From Planctomycetaceae bacterium (GTDB lineage Bacteria > Planctomycetota > Planctomycetia > Pirellulales > Lacipirellulaceae): a stretch of 64,000 nt of DNA. The stretch is taken from NCBI GenBank assembly GCA_003233055.1, contig QIKP01000054.1, forward strand, positions 20,524-84,523. The letters are read 5' to 3'. The stretch's first letter is position 1. Each line of letters opens with the position of its first letter. Positions 8,736 through 16,374 of this stretch are shown here, in pieces. The position numbers were made by a program, and so were the translations under genes. The notes under the pieces are model-generated. The model was given only the letters and a program-made list of their open reading frames with translations, did not search any database and was not told where the DNA came from.

Positions 8736-10196
8736 ATGAACCAAAACTCAGAGCCGATCATCATTCAAGGAGGCATGGGAGCCGCGGTCTCCGCGTGGCC
8801 CCTGGCCAAGGCGGTATCGCTGACGGGCCAGTTGGGGGTTGTCTCCGGCACGGCGCTCGACGCGGTCTTGGTGCGTCGGCTTCAATTGGGCGATGCGGGT
8901 GGCCACCTTCGCCGGGCGATCGCCGAATTTCCCTTGCCTGGAATTACGGAGCGAATTCTTGATCGCTTCTTCATACCGGGAGGCAAATCCCCTGACGCCA
9001 AGTTCGCGTCTCTCCAGATGCTCCGCGAAGCCCCTTCTCATGCGCAGAAGGCGATCATCGTGCTGGCGAATTTTGTCGAGGTCTTTCTCGCCAAGGAAAA
9101 TCACCAAGGGATTGTCGGGATTAACTACCTGGAAAAGATTCAGCTACCGACGCTCCCCTCGATCTTCGGTGCGTTGCTAGCCGGAGTCGACTACATCTTG
9201 ATGGGGGCCGGTATCCCGACGACGATTCCAGGGGCGATCGACCGCCTGTGCGAAGGAAAATCAGCGGAGCTACAACTGCGGGTGGAAGGAGCGGGCCGCG
9301 ACGAACGATTCCACACCCATTTCGATCCAGGTGAATTCACCAAGGAACGCTCGCCTTGGCTGCGTCGCCCCAAGTTCCTGCCGATCGTCGCATCAGCCAC
9401 GCTCGCGACCATGCTCGCGCGCAAGTCGAATGGGGCGGTGAATGGCTTTATCGTCGAAGGGCCGACGGCCGGCGGACACAATGCCCCCCCTCGTGGAAAA
9501 ACGCAGCTCGATGCCGATGGCCAGCCGATCTATGGGCCGCGCGACGCCGTCGATCAACAGGCGATGCTACGACTGAAGCTCCCCTTCTGGCACGCGGGGT
9601 CCTATGGCGCACCCGAGCAGGTCGTCGGTGCTTTGGAGGGAGGCGCAGCCGGCGTCCAAGTCGGGACCGCATTTGCCTTCTGTGAGGAGTCGGGCCTGCG
9701 TCAGGACATCCGTCAAGAAGTGATTCAGATGAGCAAGAAGGGAGAGCTCGATGTTCGAACCGACCCTCTCGCTTCGCCGACCGGATTTCCTTTCAAAGTA
9801 CTTTCTCTCTTTAGTAGCTTGTCCGAGTCGGTGAATTATCAACTCCGCAAGCGGCGATGCGACCTGGGATACCTTCGCCAAGCCTTCAAGCGAGAAGATG
9901 GGACGCTCGGCTGGCGATGCCCCTCCGAGCCGGTCCACAACTACCTCAAAAGAGGTGGCAACGAAGAGGAAACGGTCGGCCGGAAGTGCGTCTGCAATGG
10001 CCTCATGGCCAATGTCGGGCTCGGGCAAATCCAATCGAATGGCGACGACGAACTGCCGCTGGTGACTTGTGGCGACGATGTCAAAAACATCGCCCGGTTT
10101 CTAAAGACTTCCGAAGCGACGAATTACTCCGCCCGAGACGTCGTGGAGTACCTCCTGTCGCTGGTCAATACGAAGCCGTTGGTGGCACCTTATTGA
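8736..10196 (+). CDS. Nitronate monooxygenase family flavoprotein
   Basis: The protein opens with IIIQGGMGAAVSAWPLAKAVS, the FMN-binding start of the nitronate monooxygenase/2-nitropropane dioxygenase TIM barrel. Further matches are the phosphate-binding pieces GFIVEGPTAGGHNAPPRG (about residue 230) and GGAAGVQVGTAFAFCEESG (about 305). At 486 residues it is longer than typical members (310-380); the added C-terminal part has a Cys-containing segment, RKCVCNGLMANVGLGQ. The start is strongly supported by AAGGAG five bases before the ATG. Physiological substrate is unknown. mobB follows 100 bases downstream on the same strand. Confidence 0.85.
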   Translation: MNQNSEPIIIQGGMGAAVSAWPLAKAVSLTGQLGVVSGTALDAVLVRRLQLGDAGGHLRRAIAEFPLPGITERILDRFFIPGGKSPDAKFASLQMLREAPSHAQKAIIVLANFVEVFLAKENHQGIVGINYLEKIQLPTLPSIFGALLAGVDYILMGAGIPTTIPGAIDRLCEGKSAELQLRVEGAGRDERFHTHFDPGEFTKERSPWLRRPKFLPIVASATLATMLARKSNGAVNGFIVEGPTAGGHNAPPRGKTQLDADGQPIYGPRDAVDQQAMLRLKLPFWHAGSYGAPEQVVGALEGGAAGVQVGTAFAFCEESGLRQDIRQEVIQMSKKGELDVRTDPLASPTGFPFKVLSLFSSLSESVNYQLRKRRCDLGYLRQAFKREDGTLGWRCPSEPVHNYLKRGGNEEETVGRKCVCNGLMANVGLGQIQSNGDDELPLVTCGDDVKNIARFLKTSEATNYSARDVVEYLLSLVNTKPLVAPY

Positions 10197-10296
10197 GGAA
10201 GCATTCGGAAACGCAAGACGTTTCTGATTGAGCCGCTCCTCTGGATACCAGCGTTGCTTCTGAGTCGTGAAGCGTTCTTCCGTGAGCCCTTGGAGC

Positions 10297-10821
10297 ATGA
10301 AACGGATCCACATCATCGGCGGGAAGAACCACGGCAAGACGACCCTCGTTACTGAACTGGTCGAGGAACTTACCGCACAAGGCTTCCGCATTGGCACGAT
10401 CAAGCATACGCATCACGCGCATGAGCTCGATACGCCTGGTAAGGATTCGCATCGCCACCGAGAAGCAGGAGCCGCGGTGGTTGGGATCCTTACCCGGTCG
10501 ATGAACGCCCTCTTCTGGCCCCCTGCTCCCGAACCTTCCGATTCCGACGCACGGTACGAGGCCTTTGCGCCAATGATGGCGGACTGTCATTGCACCCTGG
10601 TGGAAGGCGACACGAAGACCGGTGCCATAAAAATCGAGGTCTGGCGAGAAACGCTCGGAACGGAGCCACTCGCCGCCAGCGATGATTCCATCGTCGCCCT
10701 CGTGACAGACGACCAGCCACTCAACGTCGCCGCACAAGTTTGGCCTCGCGGGGGGATCGCCCAATTGGCCGAACGGATCGTAACCCTTGCCGGCATGGGA
10801 CCAGGTAGCCCGCCTCACTAG
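10297..10821 (+). CDS. mobB: Molybdopterin-guanine dinucleotide biosynthesis protein B (MobB)
   Basis: A P-loop GGKNHGKTT directly after the start, then [27 protein letters not shown], is the signature of MobB, a GTP-binding helper in making the molybdenum cofactor dinucleotide form. [18 protein letters not shown] corresponds to the later conserved LVEGFK-type region. I used the ATG at 10297, where the domain begins; a GTG at 10267 adds ten unremarkable residues. Length about 174 residues is normal. No mobA or molybdoenzyme is in view. Its stop overlaps the stop of the convergent ftsQ-like gene by four bases. Confidence 0.88.
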   Translation: MKRIHIIGGKNHGKTTLVTELVEELTAQGFRIGTIKHTHHAHELDTPGKDSHRHREAGAAVVGILTRSMNALFWPPAPEPSDSDARYEAFAPMMADCHCTLVEGDTKTGAIKIEVWRETLGTEPLAASDDSIVALVTDDQPLNVAAQVWPRGGIAQLAERIVTLAGMGPGSPPH

Positions 10822-11750
10822 CGGACGATCTGGTCGCTACTTTCCCGCTGGACCGTTCGTTTTTCGATCATCAGCCCGTCACGAACATCGATGGCTTGTG
10901 GTGTGCGAATCGAGTCGAGGGGCCCATGCTCGCCAACATAGCCCTGCAGCCTTGCCAGTTTTTGGTCAAAGGAACTTTCGCCGGGGGGCCCGAGCTCCGG
11001 CGCTGCCCCCCAGCGGATGAGCGTTCCGCTGCTCGATCGGATGTCGTAGGTGAAGTAGCGATGCGATCGTTCGACTTCAGGGTAGGACGAGGGGACGATC
11101 TCGAGCAACCGAAATTGGTCCCAGACGTCCCGAAGTCGTACGGCAATCGCTACGCCTCCGATCAAACGTTTGTCGGTCCAAGGTTCGCCCACCAGGGGTC
11201 GTCCGTCGATATTAGCAATTCGGGGCAGGTATGATTTTTCCACTTCGGTCAAATTGCCTTCGGGTAGACGAAACGCTTGGTCATCGACGGGCAAGAGTTC
11301 CGTTGCGTTTCCGGTCACCACTTGGGCAACCGCCACCGGCTCACGGTACTCCAGCTCGACCTCGATTCGTGACGGCCCGCAAAGCTCGATCCTCCGAACC
11401 GACCGCACCCATGGGTGCAAGGCAAACGCATCGATAAGACGCCGCTGAATCTTTTGCGGTTTGTCGAGAAGTGACAGCGACCGAGTGATGTCCGAGTTAA
11501 GAAGGACATCCCGCTTCACGTCGGTGCGAATCCAGGCTGGTAGCGGTCCGGGGAGTTGGATGACCTCTGCCGTGATCTGGTAGCGAGGCGACTGGCCAAG
11601 GGTGCCGCTAAGATGATTCCAAACGTAGCGTGCGCCGATGCCTGCCGCGACAAGGAGCGCCGCCGACAGCAGGAGCCGCGGACGGATTCGAAGAACCGAG
11701 GCGGCTGCCTCGCTCCGCCAGTTTGTTGCTGGGGTCTCGTTCTTTGCCAT
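10818..11750 (-). CDS. ftsQ: FtsQ/DivIB-like cell division protein
   Basis: The 310-residue protein has a short basic N-terminus, one membrane segment (about 26-43) and an extracytoplasmic part with a POTRA-like FtsQ pattern, including [32 protein letters not shown] (about 112-142, given here as shown in two motifs: ALHPWVRSV and EYREPVAV). FtsQ connects early and late divisome proteins in the envelope. GGAGG seven bases before the ATG supports the start. It lies just downstream of murB in the same direction, as in dcw clusters, yet ftsA, ftsZ and ddl are absent. The sequence is divergent, so the assignment rests on topology, motif and context. Confidence 0.75.
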   Translation of the reverse strand: MAKNETPATNWRSEAAASVLRIRPRLLLSAALLVAAGIGARYVWNHLSGTLGQSPRYQITAEVIQLPGPLPAWIRTDVKRDVLLNSDITRSLSLLDKPQKIQRRLIDAFALHPWVRSVRRIELCGPSRIEVELEYREPVAVAQVVTGNATELLPVDDQAFRLPEGNLTEVEKSYLPRIANIDGRPLVGEPWTDKRLIGGVAIAVRLRDVWDQFRLLEIVPSSYPEVERSHRYFTYDIRSSSGTLIRWGAAPELGPPGESSFDQKLARLQGYVGEHGPLDSIRTPQAIDVRDGLMIEKRTVQRESSDQIVR

Positions 11751-11820
11751 TCTCTCCCCTCCGTGTGAGTGTAGTCCGTTCCAAGCCTGGCGTTAGCATG
11801 AAGCTACCCCTCGCCAAAAA

Positions 11821-11845
11821 CGACGGGGCGAGCCCGACGGCGAAC
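11821..11845. repeat. GACGGGGCAAGCCCGACGG-type repeat, single arm
   Basis: This 25-base stretch matches 23 of 25 positions of the right arm of the 27-bp inverted repeat at 38883-38909. It lies between murB and the ftsQ-like gene. It is a degenerate copy of the same dispersed element. Confidence 0.65.
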
Positions 11846-11875
11846 AGGGGAAAGCGTCCTTTGCGTTGGTAAGAA

Positions 11876-12754
11876 CTACCAGATTTGGAGCTGGGTTTCC
11901 AGCTCAACGCCGAGCCGCTCGACGACGCGGCTTCGGACTTTTTCGAGAAGCTTCACGACGTCTTGAGGAGTCGCCTTTTCGTCGACGACCACAAAATTTG
12001 CGTGGCGGCTGCTGAGTTGGGCCCCGCCAACCGACGCTCCCGCCAAGCCAGCTTGCTCGATCAGCATGCTAGCACTCATGCCTCGTGGATTTTTAAAGAG
12101 GCAAGCGGTCCGCTGGTGGGACATGGGCTGCGCCGCTTTTTTTACGATCCACTGCTTCTGCATCCGCTTGGTGAGCTGTACCGCATCTTCCTTTTCGAGC
12201 AGGAAGGTCGCATCGAGGATCGCCAGCTCGTCCAGGCTGCTTTGCCGGTAGGCGAAGACCATTTCCTCCCGAGTTCGTTCCAGCACTTCGCCGGCTCGGG
12301 TGAGGACGGTCGCCTTCTCGGTCCATTGCCCGATGTCGCCACCCTGGCTCCCTGAATTGGCATGGAGGGCCGCCCCGACAGTGCCGGGGATGCCAACGAG
12401 CGGTTCGAGCCCGGAAAGCCCGTTTCGTACCGCCTCGTTAATCAGTTGGGCCATCGGCATCCCGCCGCCCGCCTTGAGCCGAGCCCCTTCGACCGAGGCG
12501 GTGGAAAATGGAGAGGCCTCAAGACGCACGACAACCCCTCGAACGCCTTCTTCGCGAACGAGCAAGTTAGAGCCACTTCCCAGGAGCTTCATCGGTAACT
12601 TCAGGGCATGGCATCGCCGGACCAAGGCGGTTAGTTCGTCCACCGAAGTCGGCTCGGCAAAGAACTCCGCCAGCCCCCCGAGCCGAAGCCACGTAAAGGG
12701 CGCAAGCGGCTCTTCCACTCGGAGGAAGCTCTCAAATTCGTTAGCAATCGTCAT
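11876..12754 (-). CDS. murB: UDP-N-acetylenolpyruvoylglucosamine reductase
   Basis: MurB reduces UDP-GlcNAc-enolpyruvate to UDP-MurNAc in peptidoglycan synthesis. The FAD-binding region reads LGSGSNLLVREEGVRGVVVRL, followed by GLEPLVGIPGTVGAALHANSG and FAYRQSSL. The proton-donor position in ACLFKNPRG is Cys where many enzymes have Ser; Ser/Cys exchange is known in the family. The C-terminal SSRHANFVVVDEKAT is typical. I chose the ATG at 12752-12754 with GGAG eleven bases upstream; longer in-frame starts (to 12844, GTG) would overlap trmL. It lies 50 bases after trmL and upstream of ftsQ. A working MurB implies peptidoglycan in this planctomycete. Confidence 0.93.
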   Translation of the reverse strand: MTIANEFESFLRVEEPLAPFTWLRLGGLAEFFAEPTSVDELTALVRRCHALKLPMKLLGSGSNLLVREEGVRGVVVRLEASPFSTASVEGARLKAGGGMPMAQLINEAVRNGLSGLEPLVGIPGTVGAALHANSGSQGGDIGQWTEKATVLTRAGEVLERTREEMVFAYRQSSLDELAILDATFLLEKEDAVQLTKRMQKQWIVKKAAQPMSHQRTACLFKNPRGMSASMLIEQAGLAGASVGGAQLSSRHANFVVVDEKATPQDVVKLLEKVRSRVVERLGVELETQLQIW

Positions 12755-12804
12755 CAGTAGGGGTACTCCATGTCCGTGCATCGTGATCGGTTCGCCGCCG
12801 GGCG

Positions 12805-13302
12805 TCAATCGGGTAATGCGACCCCCAGTCCGCCCCTTCTCCACTGCCCCATCGCCTCGTAGCAGGCAACGGCCACGCTATTGGAGAGATTCAAGCTGCG
12901 GACCTCGGGGCGCGCCGGGATTCGGAGCTTACGCTCTGGCTCGGAGGGCAAAATCTGCGGTGGGAGGCCTTGCGACTCGCGGCCAAAAACGAGCACGTCA
13001 GCCGGCCGAAATTCCGCGCTCCCCATGAGCCTTGTGGCAAATCGGGTAAAATACCAATGCCGCTCGATCGGGAGTGCAGCGACCAACTCTTCCCAGTCAT
13101 CGACGACCTGCCAATTCAGGTATTGCCAGTAGTCGAGGCCTGCCCGGCGGAGATGGTAGTCGTCGATCTGAAACCCAAGAGGCCGCACGAGCCAGAGCTT
13201 CGCCCCCACCGCGACGCAAGTCCTCCCAATACTTCCCGTGTTGTAGGGAATCTCAGGCTGGTAGAGTACGACATGCAAAATCGGTTCGTAGAGCTCATCC
13301 AT
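12805..13302 (-). CDS. trmL: tRNA (cytidine(34)-2'-O)-methyltransferase (SPOUT family)
   Basis: The protein is about 165 residues, normal for TrmL, which methylates the wobble ribose of certain leucine tRNAs. It contains the knotted SPOUT motifs: LYQPEIPYNTGSIGRTC near the N-terminus, VFGRESQGLP in the middle, and RIPARPEVRSLNLSNSVAV at the end, which form the SAM-binding knot. The start is the ATG at 13300-13302, right before the conserved EPILHVVLYQPEIP; the frame is open further upstream but without conserved sequence. It is the first gene of the trmL-murB-ftsQ group. Confidence 0.93.
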   Translation of the reverse strand: MDELYEPILHVVLYQPEIPYNTGSIGRTCVAVGAKLWLVRPLGFQIDDYHLRRAGLDYWQYLNWQVVDDWEELVAALPIERHWYFTRFATRLMGSAEFRPADVLVFGRESQGLPPQILPSEPERKLRIPARPEVRSLNLSNSVAVACYEAMGQWRRGGLGVALPD

Positions 13303-13546
13303 AGCGTCTGTCAGCCAATCGGTCGTTAGGGCGCGACCGCTTCGGCGGCCTCCAGGTCGGTAGCTTGCAATCCCCGAACATTCTACAATACGCGACCCCT
13401 TCCTTGCACCCACTCGAAAGACGCGAACATGGGCGGGCCGAGCCTCACGGCAGAAAAAAAGTGCCCTTCGCTCGGCCCCTCCCTTTTGCCAGAATCAGGC
13501 AGTTTCCCTTCTACCCTTCTACTATTTTCGGCAAGAGGATTCCTGC

Positions 13547-14491
13547 GTGCTTGGCCGCCCCATCATCGACTATGCCGTCTACCTCCTTGTGCGTCTCTTC
13601 ATTGCGGGCGTGCAAGCACTCCCACCCCGCGCGTGCGAGCGTATCGCCCAGCTGCTGGCGACGGTGTTTACCCACATCCTGCCGGTGCGCAAGGAGGTCC
13701 TGCGGGAGAATCTGGCGATCGCGTTTCCGGAGCTGGATGAAAAGGGCAAGCAACGACTCGCCTGGGGGATGTGGAGGCATCTCTTTTTGATGGTCATGGA
13801 AATCGCCCAGACACCACGCAAAATCCATCGTACCAATTGGCGGCAAAGGGTCGACATCCCGCAGGTCGAGACGATCATCCGCCACATGGCCACCGAGCGA
13901 CCCGCGGTGGTGATCTCCGGGCATTTCGGCAACTTTGAGCTCGGCGGCTACTTGATCGCCCTGTTCGGCTTCCCGACACACACCGTCGCACGCAAGCTCG
14001 ATAACGTCTACCTCGACCGTTTCATCAACGACTTTCGAGGGCGAACGGGGCAACACATGCTGCCCAAGCAGGGAAGTGGTGACCAGATTGAGCAGGTGCT
14101 CCTTGATGGCGGAACGCTCACACTGCTCGGCGATCAGGCGGCAGGTGACAACGGATGCTGGGTGCCCTTCTTCGGCAAGCCAGCCTCCACCCACAAAGCG
14201 GTCGCCCTCTTTTCGCTCAGCTTTGCAGCACCGACATTGGTCATGGGTGTCCGACGCCGGGGGGAACGCATGCTGGATTACGAGATCGCCCTGGCGGGGA
14301 TTGTCGACCCGGCTGAGGCCGATTTCCCGTACGCGGGAGCCCAGTCGATGACCGAATGGTACACCGCCTGCTTGGAAACTCTCATCCGGCAAGGTCCCGA
14401 GCAATATTGGTGGGTTCACCGTCGTTGGAAAGGTCAGCCCTCGAAGAAAGCGCTCCGGCGGCTCCAGCGGAGTCGTCAAAAGATCGCCTAG
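13547..14491 (+). CDS. Lysophospholipid/lipid A acyltransferase (LpxL/HtrB family)
   Basis: The 314-residue protein begins with an amphipathic/hydrophobic segment (about 8-45), then RENLAIAFPEL, and has the catalytic SGHFGNFELGG (His and Glu, about residues 125-135) and GDQAAGDNGCWVPFFGKPAS (about 195-214), typical of late acyltransferases that add a fatty acid to lipid A precursors. The end, EQYWWVHRRWKGQP, is also characteristic. The start is GTG at 13547 with a GAGG-type site upstream. Other lipid A genes are not in the window, so the acceptor lipid is inferred from family only. A GNAT gene follows 32 bases downstream. Confidence 0.9.
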   Translation: MLGRPIIDYAVYLLVRLFIAGVQALPPRACERIAQLLATVFTHILPVRKEVLRENLAIAFPELDEKGKQRLAWGMWRHLFLMVMEIAQTPRKIHRTNWRQRVDIPQVETIIRHMATERPAVVISGHFGNFELGGYLIALFGFPTHTVARKLDNVYLDRFINDFRGRTGQHMLPKQGSGDQIEQVLLDGGTLTLLGDQAAGDNGCWVPFFGKPASTHKAVALFSLSFAAPTLVMGVRRRGERMLDYEIALAGIVDPAEADFPYAGAQSMTEWYTACLETLIRQGPEQYWWVHRRWKGQPSKKALRRLQRSRQKIA

Positions 14492-14523
14492 CCGCCTTTC
14501 GACCCAGTCCCTGGGGCGATACC

Positions 14524-15588
14524 ATGAAAGCCGCTCCTATTCGACCCTACGCTAGCCAACTTCATAGGGGGCTAGAAGGGCACGGTAAGGGATGTTCCCT
14601 CGCCGCCAGAAGACCTGCCAGGAATGCCTGCGTCGTGTACTCGTTCCGTCCTTTCCGAAACACCGACCCGCCGCACATCGCCCGAATATGGGCGAGTCAA
14701 CCGGCACAGCGTGGCTTGGCCCAACCGGTGAGCACCACGGTCTCGGAACAATGCCTGTTCGCGAAGCACTACTTCGATCCTAAGGGATTGATCATTGCCG
14801 AGCACCAAGGCAAAGTCGTTGGGTTTGTCCACGCCGGATTCGGACCCAATGAGGCGGGCGATGCGATCTCCACGGAGGTCGGCGTCACCTACATGCTGAT
14901 GGTCGATGTCGACCTCTGGACCACCGACCTCGCCGACCAGCTTCTCCGCCAAGGCGAGGACTACCTACGCAGCCATGGCGCAAAAACCTTGTACGCCGGA
15001 GGAATCCATCCCTACAACGCCTTCTATCTGGGCCTCTATGGCGGAAGTGCGCTTCCGGGGCTGCTGCTGTCGGACGTTCACTTTCGTCCGCTCGTTGTAA
15101 GGAACCAGTATCGCGAGCAAGACCGCATGGTTGTCTTGCACCGCAACCTCGTTGGCTATCGGCCCCAGGTCACTCGCAACCAGCGCCGCATCGGTCGGCA
15201 AGTCGTCTTCGAGAGCATCCACGCACCGGAGACCAAAACCTGGTGGGACACGTCCGTCTACGGCGGCCTGGACCGAATCCGTTTTTGCCTACGCGACCGC
15301 CGCGACCAAACCCTGCTTGCAGCGGTATCGTTTTGGGACCTCGAACCGCTGGCCACGAGTTGGGGCCTGCAGGCGGCCGGCATGTACGACTTCTCGGTCG
15401 ACGAGTCGGTCCGGCGAAAAGGCTACGGCACCTACCTGATGGGCGAAGCGCTCAAAGAACTGCAACAACGCGGAATCTCCCTCGTCGAAGCGCAGACCCT
15501 GATGACCAATGCTCCGGCACAAGAACTCTACAAGAGCCTCGGATTTGCGCCAGTCGACCACGGTCTTATCTACCGCCGCGACGCTTAG
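14524..15588 (+). CDS. GNAT family protein with two acetyltransferase-like domains
   Basis: About 354 residues. The first half (about 40-195) resembles a GNAT fold with KGLIIAEHQGKVVGFVHAGFGP. The second half (about 240-352) holds the clear acetyl-CoA motif VDESVRRKGYGTYLMGEALKEL followed by VEAQTLMTNAPAQELYKSLGF. Double GNAT proteins exist in several families, and usually one half keeps the acetyl-CoA site; here the C-terminal half clearly does. Substrate is unknown. ATG at 14524 was chosen because it follows the stop of the acyltransferase; an in-frame start at 14356 would overlap that gene by 136 bases and adds no domain. Possibly cotranscribed with the acyltransferase. Confidence 0.85.
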   Translation: MKAAPIRPYASQLHRGLEGHGKGCSLAARRPARNACVVYSFRPFRNTDPPHIARIWASQPAQRGLAQPVSTTVSEQCLFAKHYFDPKGLIIAEHQGKVVGFVHAGFGPNEAGDAISTEVGVTYMLMVDVDLWTTDLADQLLRQGEDYLRSHGAKTLYAGGIHPYNAFYLGLYGGSALPGLLLSDVHFRPLVVRNQYREQDRMVVLHRNLVGYRPQVTRNQRRIGRQVVFESIHAPETKTWWDTSVYGGLDRIRFCLRDRRDQTLLAAVSFWDLEPLATSWGLQAAGMYDFSVDESVRRKGYGTYLMGEALKELQQRGISLVEAQTLMTNAPAQELYKSLGFAPVDHGLIYRRDA

Positions 15589-15699
15589 AGCGGACAGATT
15601 CGATAGATGCGTAGATGCACGAGCCCGCGGGACCGCAGACTCAGCGCACACTTACCGTGGCCCTTCGGCGGCCTGAAAGCATGACCGTTGCCGACACCG

Positions 15700-15960
15700 C
15701 TACTTTGCTTGGCGCGGCCGATCGAATCCGATCTTCTCAAGCGCTTTGTAGACTTCATCGAGCGTCTTCTCACCAAAGTTGGAGATCGAAAGCAGGTCGT
15801 CTCGCGTGCAGTGAAGGAGGTCGTTGATCGTAAAGACCCCCTGCTCTTCCAAGCAATTGGTCGTCCGAACTGCAAGCCCCATCTCGGCAGTGCTCATCTC
15901 GAGCCGTTCCGCTAGGTCCTGGCTCTTCGCCTGCGCTCGGTTAATCGGAATGCGAGTCAT
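15700..15960 (-). CDS. Stand-alone RNA polymerase alpha C-terminal domain-like protein
   Basis: The 86-residue product is essentially one helix-hairpin-helix alpha-CTD: LAVRTTNCLEEQGVFTINDLL followed by LLSISNFGEKTLDEVYKALEKIGF. In complete alpha subunits this domain binds UP-element DNA and activators. The N-terminal assembly domain is missing, and the size shows it is not simply truncated, since a good ribosome-binding site (GGAAGGA, ten bases away) precedes the ATG at 15958-15960. It could modulate transcription by competing for or adding to alpha-CTD contacts; that is inference. It converges on the GNAT gene with a 111-base gap. Confidence 0.88.
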   Translation of the reverse strand: MTRIPINRAQAKSQDLAERLEMSTAEMGLAVRTTNCLEEQGVFTINDLLHCTRDDLLSISNFGEKTLDEVYKALEKIGFDRPRQAK

Positions 15961-16374
15961 TTCGTAAGATTCCTTCCTTGGGAAAAAATAAGCTGAAAGA
16001 GAGGCAACGCCACCCAACAACGCCGGCGCATCCTGCAAACCGGTACCCAGACTCTGTCATGGGGTTCGCGAAGTTTTCTCGATCCGCTATTTGAAGTTGG
16101 ACCGAGTCTACCAGAAAAATCCGTTTCTGTTAACGGTTTCGATTTTTTCCGTTCACGTGCTAGCATCCGGCGCAAACGGTTGCCTCTCTCCTCCAACTCT
16201 TCTTGGCGTACTTGGCGCCTTGGCGGTTTCTTTTATTCGGCGACTTTGAAAGCGCCCTAGGGTTCGGGACGCTATCCGCTTCCTGGTCAGACTTTTAGCC
16301 GGTAGAATAGCGATGGCCTAACCGATCGTAGGAAACGGCTGGGCGAGGTACGTTCACGGAGGCAGCGACATCGC
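15961..16374. other. Divergent promoter region
   Basis: The 414 bases between the alpha-CTD-like gene and the helicase contain no supported gene. A stretch at about 16198-16235 (CTTCTTGGCGTACTTGGCG then CCTTGGCGG) is similar in wording to the dispersed repeat near 23970 and 46080. Both promoters must lie here; no boxes were assigned. Confidence 0.5.
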
